Assembly (NCBI GenBank): GCA_934572325.1
Contig: CAKTKT010000006.1
Span: 1-48,755, forward strand
DNA length: 48,755 nt
Source: an uncultured Oscillospiraceae bacterium
GTDB lineage: Bacteria > Bacillota > Clostridia > Oscillospirales > Oscillospiraceae
Direction of reading: 5' to 3'
Both the position numbers and the translations under genes were made by a program. Below, piece after piece: positions 1 through 6,098 of the stretch. The stretch's first letter is position 1; the number at the start of each line of letters is the position of its first letter. Below the pieces are notes generated by a model. The model did not search any database. It saw only the letters and a program-made list of their open reading frames with translations, and was not told where the DNA came from.

Positions 1-109
1 AACAACTTGCCCATGAGACCCCTCCGCTGGCTGTCTCCCGCTGAGATTACTGTACAATATGTTTGACAAACCTACACATATAACGCCTGCGTACTGCAAA
101 AAACATATG

Positions 110-138
110 TTGACGCACCGAGACATAGATGATAAAAT
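110..138 (+). promoter_or_regulatory. Sigma-A-type promoter of the PerR/Fur-like gene
   Basis: A -35 box TTGACG (110-115) is followed after 17 bp by a -10 box TAAAAT (133-138), putting transcription start near 145. The 10-bp palindrome AACATATGTT (102-111) touches the -35 box and could be an operator. A second short palindrome, GTTTG-a-CAAAC, lies at 61-71. No canonical PerR box is visible. Bases 1-60 show nothing I can assign. Confidence 0.6.
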
Positions 139-187
139 AATAGTGAGATTTAGTCTTGATACTGTTTTGCAAGGAGGATGATCTGAT

Positions 188-619
188 ATGCTGCGACCGA
201 ACGACATGATGCAGAGACGGCTGATAATGGATGCGCTGAAGGCGAGAGACGACCATCCCACAGCCGAACAGATATTTCTTGCCATCAATACGTATGCGGG
301 GAATATTAGCTGCGCGGATGTGCGCCGCAACCTGCAGGCGTTGCTGGCGCGCGGCGCTGTCGCCTGCATCTCGCAGGCAAAGCTCGAGCGCTACGACCAT
401 GACACCGCGCCGCACCACCACGTGCTGTGCACCCGCTGCGGCGCTGTGAGCAACGCGCCCGTCGATTATTATCAGGAGCTGGACGACGATGTATCCAAGG
501 CGACGGACTACCACATCGACAGGCACCATATGCTCTTTGAGGGGGTCTGCCCCGAGTGCCGCAAATGGGGCGTAAGCCAGCGCCTGTGCGTGGAGCGTCC
601 GGCGGCGGAGCAGCGCTGA
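188..619 (+). CDS. PerR/Fur-family metal-dependent repressor
   Basis: A cytosolic DNA-binding repressor of 143 residues, the usual length for the family. The N-terminal winged helix contains HPTAEQIF, where the His is a PerR/Fur metal ligand. A dimerisation domain follows, with the ligand stretch YDHDTAPHHHVLC. Two CxxC pairs, CTRC and CPEC, form the structural zinc site. The Asp/His pattern around DTAPHHH resembles PerR, a peroxide sensor, more than Fur, but the sensing chemistry cannot be read from sequence. The recognition helix reads SCADVRRNL where the family usually has ATVYRNL, so its operator may differ. AAGGAGG (171-177) lies 10 bases before the ATG. It is followed after 50 bases by a Crp/Fnr gene in the same direction, probably in one transcript. 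Confidence 0.85.
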   Translation: MLRPNDMMQRRLIMDALKARDDHPTAEQIFLAINTYAGNISCADVRRNLQALLARGAVACISQAKLERYDHDTAPHHHVLCTRCGAVSNAPVDYYQELDDDVSKATDYHIDRHHMLFEGVCPECRKWGVSQRLCVERPAAEQR

Positions 620-669
620 ACCGCCTCCCGGGCGGCGCGCATGAGAAAAGATGAGCGGGGAGGTGCACC

Positions 670-1332
670 GTGAACAACATCGTTAGGGACAACCTGCCTA
701 AGCTCCCGTTCTGGGATATGCTCGATGAGCAGCATAGGGAGCTTGCGGCAAAGAATGCGTTTTACCGCCGCTTTGAAAAGGGCGAGCATATCCACGGCGG
801 CTTCGGTCCGGGCTATATACTCAGCGGCTGCCTGAGGGTGAGCATCATATCCGCGCAGGGGCGCGAGGTCAGCCTTTTCCGGCTGCACGCCGGAGAGCTG
901 TGCATACTCTCCGCCACGGACTCGATAAACCACATAAACTTTGACACGCACCTTACCGCGGACACGGCGTGTGAGCTTCTCGCCGTGAGCTGCGAGGCTG
1001 TCAACGCCCTGATGGAGGACAACGTTCAGCTTCGCTGCTTCATGTACGAGCTGCTCGCCGAGCGCTTTTCAAGGGTGATGCCTGCGATACAGGAGGTGCT
1101 GTTCATGGGCTTTGACCAGCGGCTCGCCTCGTTTCTGCTGCGCGAGTACGAGCGCACGGGCGTGACGGAGCTGTACATGACGCACGATCAGATCGCCCAG
1201 CAGACGAACTCCGCAAGGGAGGTCGTGGCGCGGCGGCTCAAGCGCTTTGCGGCAAGGGGGCTCGTCAAGACGCGGCGCGGCGTTGTGCGTCTTGAGAACA
1301 TAGAGGGGCTGCACGCCCTGCTCAGCGGGTGA
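670..1332 (+). CDS. Crp/Fnr-family transcriptional regulator
   Basis: A 220-residue regulator. An N-terminal cyclic-nucleotide-binding-fold sensor (about residues 15-125) is followed by a dimer helix and a C-terminal winged helix-turn-helix (about 160-220). The recognition helix contains SAREVVARRLKRF. Its R-E-V-V-A-R spacing matches the R-E-T-V-G-R of E. coli CRP, whose Arg, Glu and Arg read GTGA half-sites. The four N-terminal cysteines of an iron-sulfur FNR are absent, and the sensor lacks the RSA phosphate-binding signature of cAMP-binding CRP, so the ligand is unknown. The start is GTG, chosen because GGGGAGG (657-663) lies six bases upstream. GTGAC/GTCAC palindromes occur just downstream of this gene and before the giant surface protein, which makes it the natural candidate to bind them. 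Confidence 0.9.
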   Translation: MNNIVRDNLPKLPFWDMLDEQHRELAAKNAFYRRFEKGEHIHGGFGPGYILSGCLRVSIISAQGREVSLFRLHAGELCILSATDSINHINFDTHLTADTACELLAVSCEAVNALMEDNVQLRCFMYELLAERFSRVMPAIQEVLFMGFDQRLASFLLREYERTGVTELYMTHDQIAQQTNSAREVVARRLKRFAARGLVKTRRGVVRLENIEGLHALLSG

Positions 1333-1359
1333 GCCGCACGGTGCGTTTTTTCGCGAAAT

Positions 1360-1400
1360 GTGACTCGGTCACGGTTTTTTCGCGGAAAGCGTAGTATAAT
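1360..1400 (+). promoter_or_regulatory. Palindromic activator site and -10 box of the candidate small RNA
   Basis: The perfect inverted repeat GTGAC-tcg-GTCAC (1360-1372) is centred 29 bp before a consensus -10 box TATAAT (1395-1400). The bases where a -35 box should be (1372-1377, CGGTTT) match poorly. A site centred near -41 that replaces the -35 box is the class II arrangement of Crp/Fnr activators. The same sequence context (GAAATGTGAC...GTCACGG) recurs at 5939-5957. The half-sites are one base closer together than in E. coli CRP sites. The repeat plus the T-run at 1375-1380 could also end transcription from the gene upstream. Confidence 0.6.
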
Positions 1401-1406
1401 ATGGTC

Positions 1407-1563
1407 AGTATGGCAGTACATACTCAATTGCTCTCCTAAACCGCGGGTCTTCCGAAAAACTGTATGCCTCAAAAAGTATTCTCTAAGAATCTCTTTCTTC
1501 AATTCTCCACTCCCAAAAATTCGCCTACCTGTACGTATACACATGGAAGACCCGCGGTTTTTT
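1407..1563 (+). ncRNA. Candidate small RNA with a 16-bp long-range stem and terminator
   Basis: The predicted start (7 bases after TATAAT) coincides with the first base of a 6-bp hairpin, AGTATG (1407-1412) with CATACT (1419-1424). A perfect 16-bp pairing joins 1438-1453 to 1545-1560 and ends in TTTTTT (1558-1563), as in an intrinsic terminator. The enclosed 91 bases are poor in G and rich in C/U. They hold a small hairpin ATTCT-cta-AGAAT (1478-1490) and unpaired stretches such as TCTCCACTCCC (1504-1514), able to pair with Shine-Dalgarno sequences. No ORF with a ribosome-binding site exists here. The RNA would be about 157 nt. I do not recognise it as 6S RNA or any known family. Confidence 0.55.
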
Positions 1564-1641
1564 CAAAAATCGGTTCGACCGCAACAAAAAAGTCCGATCA
1601 ATCTCTGTGCTCTTGACCGGCTCATAGCTTTGCGCAGACGC

Positions 1642-1693
1642 AAAAGACCGCTCAAGTCCAGATATGTGACGGCATGGACTTGCGCGGTCTTTT
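1642..1693 (+). terminator. Long hairpin upstream of the glycosyltransferase genes
   Basis: AAAAGACCGCTCAAGTCCA (1642-1660) pairs with 1675-1693 over 19 bp with one mismatch, leaving a 14-base loop and ending in TTTT. It looks like an intrinsic terminator or the end of a second short RNA. Between the candidate small RNA and this hairpin (1564-1641) I see only small inverted repeats, for example CGGT-tcg-ACCG (1571-1581) and TTTGCG-cagac-GCAAA (1629-1645). I see no convincing promoter for the genes downstream. The loop carries ATGTGAC, one half of the palindrome found at 1360. Confidence 0.5.
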
Positions 1694-1741
1694 CATATAT
1701 GTAAGAGACGCACATAACGCCGACAGGGGGGAGGAATGACA

Positions 1742-2902
1742 TTGAAGATCGCACTGGGGATGATAGTAAGAGACTTTGTTTCCGAGCGGACGCTCATGGA
1801 CTTCGTGAAGAACGCGCAAAAGCACGGACGGCACATCGACCGTGTCATTATCGCCTACTCGCACGCGCTCTACCCTCCGGCGCTGTTCGCCCTTGAGGAG
1901 CGGGTGAAGGTGTCGCTTATCGAGCTGAACAATTACAGCCGTGCGCACGGGGAATTTCGCAGGCTCGGCGTGGACGACCGTGCGGCGGACACGCTTCTCC
2001 ATTCATCGCTCCTATCGGAGCACGGTCTCACGCCCTACGGCTTCAACCGCAACCATGTCCTCATGGAGGCGATGTTTGAGGGGATAGAGCTTCTCATATT
2101 TGTCGATTCCGACGTCATGCCGCGCGTTCTGCGCCGGACGGACGACGGGAGGCTGCACCTCGACGAGGTGGACTTCATCGGCAGTCACCTCAGCGCCGTG
2201 CAGCGCGGCGCGGACGTCACGACAAGCGACTATTCCGGCTACAACATTCTCCCGCCCGTGCGCTTCAGGGGCATGGACGAGCTTTTGTACGGGCTGCACA
2301 AGGAGGACATGACGCACTTTTGGGAAAACAGCCGCTCGCACGGCTGCCTCGCCGTGCAGAGCGCTGCCGCGCCGCGCAGCAAAAGGACGAAAAAGCTCCT
2401 CGGCGGCAACCTCGGCATAAGGATGGAGGCGCTCCCCGGGCTTCCGCCGTTCTTCTCGCCGCACTTTTTCTCCGACGGGAAGCCGTATCTCGCGCGCGGG
2501 GAGGACACTTTCATGGGGCTCACCGCCGGACAGGGGCACCTGAACTGCATGGACATTGACGTGCATATCTTCCACGACACCTACGGCAGCTTTCCGGAGC
2601 GACCGGATCTCGTGCGCGACGCGCGTGTGCGCGAGCGTCTCTTTTATGCGTGCACGGGCTGGATAGGGCGCAACGTCTTTCTGCGCTGGAGCAGCGGCAG
2701 GACGCTCACGGAGGGGGAGACGCGCCTGCGGGCGCTGGAGGGCGGCGTGCGCGGGCTGTACGCCCACACGCGCGACGAGCGCTTTCTTGAGCTGCCGCGC
2801 ATCGCCCGCGACGCGGAGGACGGGCTTACCGACATGGTGGACGGCTATTTCAAATCTGTCAGCGCATGGAATAATTTCACGGAAAGGTGGTACGGAACAT
2901 GA
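1742..2902 (+). CDS. GT-A-fold glycosyltransferase-like protein
   Basis: A cytosolic protein of 386 residues with no membrane segment. It has an IFVDSDVMPR stretch typical of the DxD metal/nucleotide-sugar site of GT-A glycosyltransferases, and a later LGGNLGIR...ARGEDTFMGL block like the acceptor-side GG...ED motif of GT2-type enzymes. Donor and acceptor are unknown. I prefer a TTG start at 1742, giving an MKIALGMIVRDF-like N-terminus. GGGGGAGG (1727-1734) is then 7 bases upstream, whereas the in-frame ATG at 1736 is only one base from it. The stop overlaps the start of the next gene (ATGA), so the two are translationally coupled. The third glycosyltransferase downstream shares the RGED motif. 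Confidence 0.75.
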   Translation: MKIALGMIVRDFVSERTLMDFVKNAQKHGRHIDRVIIAYSHALYPPALFALEERVKVSLIELNNYSRAHGEFRRLGVDDRAADTLLHSSLLSEHGLTPYGFNRNHVLMEAMFEGIELLIFVDSDVMPRVLRRTDDGRLHLDEVDFIGSHLSAVQRGADVTTSDYSGYNILPPVRFRGMDELLYGLHKEDMTHFWENSRSHGCLAVQSAAAPRSKRTKKLLGGNLGIRMEALPGLPPFFSPHFFSDGKPYLARGEDTFMGLTAGQGHLNCMDIDVHIFHDTYGSFPERPDLVRDARVRERLFYACTGWIGRNVFLRWSSGRTLTEGETRLRALEGGVRGLYAHTRDERFLELPRIARDAEDGLTDMVDGYFKSVSAWNNFTERWYGT

Positions 2903-4110
2903 AAATTCTCCTGGTCAATCATTTCCCGCTGGAGGGCTCGGGCAGCGGGACATACACCCGAAATCTCGCATTGCATCTGGCAAAGCGCGGGCACAGCGTG
3001 TGCGTCGTTTTCCCCGAGAACGAGCAGCCGCCGGAGCTTGACGGCGTACAGCTTCGGCAGGTGCGCTTTTCGCGCTACGTGCCGCAGGTCGGCGCACTGC
3101 CGTTCAACTTCCCCTGCTTCACGACCCACCCGCGCAGTGTCACCACCTTTGCCGACCTTGACGGCGGCGAGCTTGCGCAGTATCTGACCGCGTTCGACGC
3201 GGCGATAACGCAGGCGGTGGAGGAGTTTCGCCCCGACATCATCCATGCCCAGCACATCTGGTGTCTCGCGTGGCTGGCGGCGAAGCACGGCGTGCCCACC
3301 GTCGTCACGACGCACGGAACGGATCTCATGGGCTGTGAGAAGTGGCGGGAGTTTCGCGGCTTTGCGGAGCTTGCGGCGAAAAGCTGCAAGCGGGTGATCG
3401 CGGTCTCCGGCGACAATATGCGCGCGCTGCACCGCGCGCTGCCGCACACGGCGGGCAAGACCGTCATGCTGCGCAACGGCTACAACGAGGACGTTTTCTT
3501 CCCCGTCGAGGCGGACAAAAAGGCGCTGATGGACGAGCTTGGCATAGAGTATAACGGCGAGCAGATAGTGCTCTTTGTCGGAAAGCTGACGGCGTTCAAG
3601 GGCGTGGACACGCTTCTTCGGGCGGCGAAGCTCTACGAGGGGCTTGAAAAGGGGCGCATACTGACACTCATCGTCGGCAACGGAGAGGAGCGCAAGCGGC
3701 TCGAAGCGCTCAGCGCCGACCTCGGGCTCAACGGCACACACTTCCTCGGACACAGAAATCAGGATATGCTCCGCCGCCTGTACAGCTCGGCGGACGTGCT
3801 CGCCGTGCCGTCGCGCCGCGAGCCGTTCGGGCTCGTCGCGGTGGAGGCGATGGCGTGCGGGCTGCCCGTCGTCGCGTCGAACGAGGGCGGACTGCCGGAG
3901 TTTATAAACAGCGGCGTGGGTGCGCTCGTCCCTGTCGATAACGAGGATATGCTCTGCGCCGCGATACTCGACGAGCTTCTGCGCAGTCACGACAGCCCCG
4001 GCAGGAGAGACGCGATAGCCGCCTACGCGCGGGATAACTTCACCCAGCGCCTGTTCGTCGTCCGGCTTGAGCAGATATACTCGCTCGTCCTGCGCGAGAG
4101 CGGCGGCTGA
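2899..4110 (+). CDS. GT4-family (GT-B fold) glycosyltransferase
   Basis: A 403-residue retaining glycosyltransferase. The N-terminal acceptor domain begins MKILLVNHFPLEGSGSGTYTRNLALHLAKRGH, split here as HFPLEGSGSGTYTRNLA around residues 8-24. The C-terminal nucleotide-sugar domain has LFVGKLTAFKGVDTLLRAA and the E-x7-E signature EPFGLVAVEAMACGLPVVAS. No membrane segment is seen. It would transfer an activated sugar at the cytoplasmic face, but donor and acceptor cannot be read from sequence. The ATG at 2899 is preferred over an in-frame GTG at 2887 because GGAAAGG lies at 2881-2887. It overlaps the previous gene by four bases and is 26 bases from the next, so the three glycosyltransferase genes form one operon. 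Confidence 0.88.
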   Translation: MKILLVNHFPLEGSGSGTYTRNLALHLAKRGHSVCVVFPENEQPPELDGVQLRQVRFSRYVPQVGALPFNFPCFTTHPRSVTTFADLDGGELAQYLTAFDAAITQAVEEFRPDIIHAQHIWCLAWLAAKHGVPTVVTTHGTDLMGCEKWREFRGFAELAAKSCKRVIAVSGDNMRALHRALPHTAGKTVMLRNGYNEDVFFPVEADKKALMDELGIEYNGEQIVLFVGKLTAFKGVDTLLRAAKLYEGLEKGRILTLIVGNGEERKRLEALSADLGLNGTHFLGHRNQDMLRRLYSSADVLAVPSRREPFGLVAVEAMACGLPVVASNEGGLPEFINSGVGALVPVDNEDMLCAAILDELLRSHDSPGRRDAIAAYARDNFTQRLFVVRLEQIYSLVLRESGG

Positions 4111-4136
4111 CCGCCGGAAAAGGAGACATTCGCCTC

Positions 4137-5915
4137 ATGAGAAAAACCATGATAATACCCACGTACTGGTCGCGCCGGAGCGGGGAGACGTGGCAGGAGG
4201 GCGACGCGATATACGACCATCCCACCCCTGTCGATCAGGAGGGAACGCTCGCGCGTACCCTCGTGAGCATGAAGGGCTTCATCGAGAAGGACTTCAAGCT
4301 CGTCATCCTCGTCTGCCCGACAACGCCGGAGGTGGAGGACGCGGCGCTGGAGCAGGTCAGGCGCATCGTGGCAAAGTCCGCTCTGAGCGCGGAGACGTAT
4401 CTTTTCACGGCGGGCGACCTGCGCGAGATCGCCGGAATACTGCGCGGCGCGGGGCTGGACGAGAACGCGGCGCGTCTGCTGAGCATGTACGGGTACTCCA
4501 ACGTGCGCAACGTCTGCCTGCTCGCCGCCTCCATCCTCACGGCGGACGCGGCGCTGCTCATCGACGACGACGAGGTCTTCGAGCTGGACGACTACGTGCC
4601 CCGCGCGGTGGAGTTTCTGGGGCGGCGCGTGTACGGCGACGTTGTGCACGGCGTTGCCGGATACTATCTCAACAGCAAAAATTTGTACTATGACGACGTC
4701 ACGGAGGAGCCGTGGATGACGTACTGGGATCGCTTCGCCTGCAAGGCGGAGGCGTTCGACGCCGTCATTGGCAGTGCGCCGCGTCTCAAGCGCACGCCCT
4801 TCGCCTTCGGCGGGGCGATGACGCTCCACCGCGAGCTTTTTGAATGTGTTCCGTTCGACCCGCTCGTGCCGCGCGGGGAGGACGTGGACTACGTCATAAA
4901 CGCGCGTATGTTCGGCTTCAGCTTCTTTCTCGACAACACCCTCTATATAAAGCACCTGCCCCGCCCCAAGACGCACCCGCAGTGGATGCGCGTGCGCGAG
5001 GACATATACCGCTTCGTGTACCAGAAGGCGAAGATGACCGCCCAGCACCGGACGGGCAACCTCATAACCGTCTATCCCGAGGACTTTGACCCCTATCCCG
5101 GGGCGTTCCTCAAGGCGGATCTGGAGGAGAAGATATACCGCAGCAGCATGATGCTCTCCGCGCAGTATCTCGCCGCCGGAGACAGCGAGGCGAGCGCGGA
5201 GTCTCTGCGCAACATCTACATCGCCAAGCACGATGCCGTGCCCGCCTTTGACGCTTACGCCGTCTATCTCGAAACGCAGAGGGAGTGGGAGAGCGTGATA
5301 AGGCTCGTCCGGCGGGAGCGCTACGCGGTGCGCGCCGTGCTGGAAAGGCACAACCTCTCCGCGCCGGAGATACGCCTCGACAAGGAGCACCGCCGTGCGC
5401 TCAACCGCAGCGAGATAATGCGCACGCTCAGAAAGCTCAAGGCGCTGGAAAGCTTCTCTGCGGCGGAGCTGAACATCCTCAGCGAGCACTGCCACGTAAA
5501 GACCTATTACAAGGGCGAGTCGCTCTTCTCCAGCGGGGATTACAACGAGGAGGTCTGCATCATCCTCAAGGGCAGGGTGCGTCTTGTCGCCAACCGCGAG
5601 AGCAACATCAGCTCCGCCCCGACGGAGATCGCCGTGCTTCGCGCGGGCAGCTTCATCGGCGAAAACTGCCTCACGCAGAGCATCTTCCGCCTCAGCGGCA
5701 CCGCCCTTGAATTTACGGAGCTGCTTTGCATAGGCAAGACGCGGCTCAACACCCTCACGCAGACGCACCCTGCGATCGGCGTGAAGCTGCTGCGCAAATT
5801 CATCGAGAGCCTGTCGGATAAAATGTCGCGCACGAACGAGGTTTTGCGCCACACGGCGGACTATGACGCGAACACCGTACCCCTGACCCTCGGCTGCGAG
5901 CGGGAGGGGAAATGA
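4137..5915 (+). CDS. GT-A glycosyltransferase fused to a cyclic-nucleotide-binding domain
   Basis: A 592-residue two-part protein. Residues 1 to about 300 look like a GT-A glycosyltransferase, with LLIDDDEVFE near residue 142 as the DxD site and FGGAMTL...PRGEDVDYV near 225-250. A linker follows. Residues about 430-567 form a cNMP-binding domain: KGESLFSSGD near 460, IILKGRVRLV near 473, and a phosphate-cassette-like segment FIGENCLTQSIFRLSG at 503-518 that keeps the Gly-Glu and an Arg. There is no DNA-binding helix-turn-helix after it. I infer an enzyme whose activity or location responds to a nucleotide or another small ligand. It is last in the glycosyltransferase operon, and no terminator separates it from the surface-protein gene. 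A separate Crp/Fnr regulator lies 2.8 kb upstream. Confidence 0.85.
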   Translation: MRKTMIIPTYWSRRSGETWQEGDAIYDHPTPVDQEGTLARTLVSMKGFIEKDFKLVILVCPTTPEVEDAALEQVRRIVAKSALSAETYLFTAGDLREIAGILRGAGLDENAARLLSMYGYSNVRNVCLLAASILTADAALLIDDDEVFELDDYVPRAVEFLGRRVYGDVVHGVAGYYLNSKNLYYDDVTEEPWMTYWDRFACKAEAFDAVIGSAPRLKRTPFAFGGAMTLHRELFECVPFDPLVPRGEDVDYVINARMFGFSFFLDNTLYIKHLPRPKTHPQWMRVREDIYRFVYQKAKMTAQHRTGNLITVYPEDFDPYPGAFLKADLEEKIYRSSMMLSAQYLAAGDSEASAESLRNIYIAKHDAVPAFDAYAVYLETQREWESVIRLVRRERYAVRAVLERHNLSAPEIRLDKEHRRALNRSEIMRTLRKLKALESFSAAELNILSEHCHVKTYYKGESLFSSGDYNEEVCIILKGRVRLVANRESNISSAPTEIAVLRAGSFIGENCLTQSIFRLSGTALEFTELLCIGKTRLNTLTQTHPAIGVKLLRKFIESLSDKMSRTNEVLRHTADYDANTVPLTLGCEREGK

Positions 5916-5942
5916 TAGAAGCCTAAAAAAGTCGCGGGAAAT

Positions 5943-5983
5943 GTGACCAAGTCACGGAAATTTGATACAAAATAGAGTAAACT
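5943..5983 (+). promoter_or_regulatory. Palindromic activator site and -10 box before the giant surface protein
   Basis: The perfect inverted repeat GTGAC-caa-GTCAC (5943-5955) lies exactly 29 bp (centre to -10 start) before TAAACT (5978-5983), the same geometry as at 1360-1400. No -35 box is seen (5955-5960 is CGGAAA). The flanks GAAAT and GG are shared with the first site. This suggests activation of the surface-protein gene by the same regulator, plausibly the Crp/Fnr protein encoded at 670-1332. Confidence 0.55.
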
Positions 5984-6033
5984 CCTATTATCTATCAATA
6001 TTTTTGTATGTGCGACCGCATGGAAAAGAGGAG

Positions 6034-6068
6034 CATCGGCAGTGCCGTATAGTGCGGCGCTGCCGATG
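6034..6068 (+). promoter_or_regulatory. Leader hairpin of the surface-protein mRNA
   Basis: CATCGGCAGTGCCG (6034-6047) pairs with CGGCGCTGCCGATG (6055-6068): 14 pairs including one G-U, with a 7-base loop. It sits about 30 bases before the ATG at 6099 and is not followed by a T-run. It is therefore not a terminator. It may stabilise the long mRNA or tune its translation. Confidence 0.5.
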
Positions 6069-6098
6069 TGTATATATGCGTATGTAAGGGAGACAGGT

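Noticed and set aside
1407..1563. 6S RNA
   Set aside because: 6S RNA needs a long rod with a central promoter-like bubble. This has a 16-bp closing stem and an open C/U-rich loop.
1571..1581. tRNA T-arm-like GGTTCGA
   Set aside because: There is no acceptor stem, anticodon arm or correctly spaced D-arm around it.
1360..1704. 114-residue open frame across the small-RNA region
   Set aside because: It starts within the palindrome, has no ribosome-binding site, and spans a terminator-like stem. RNA structure explains the region better.
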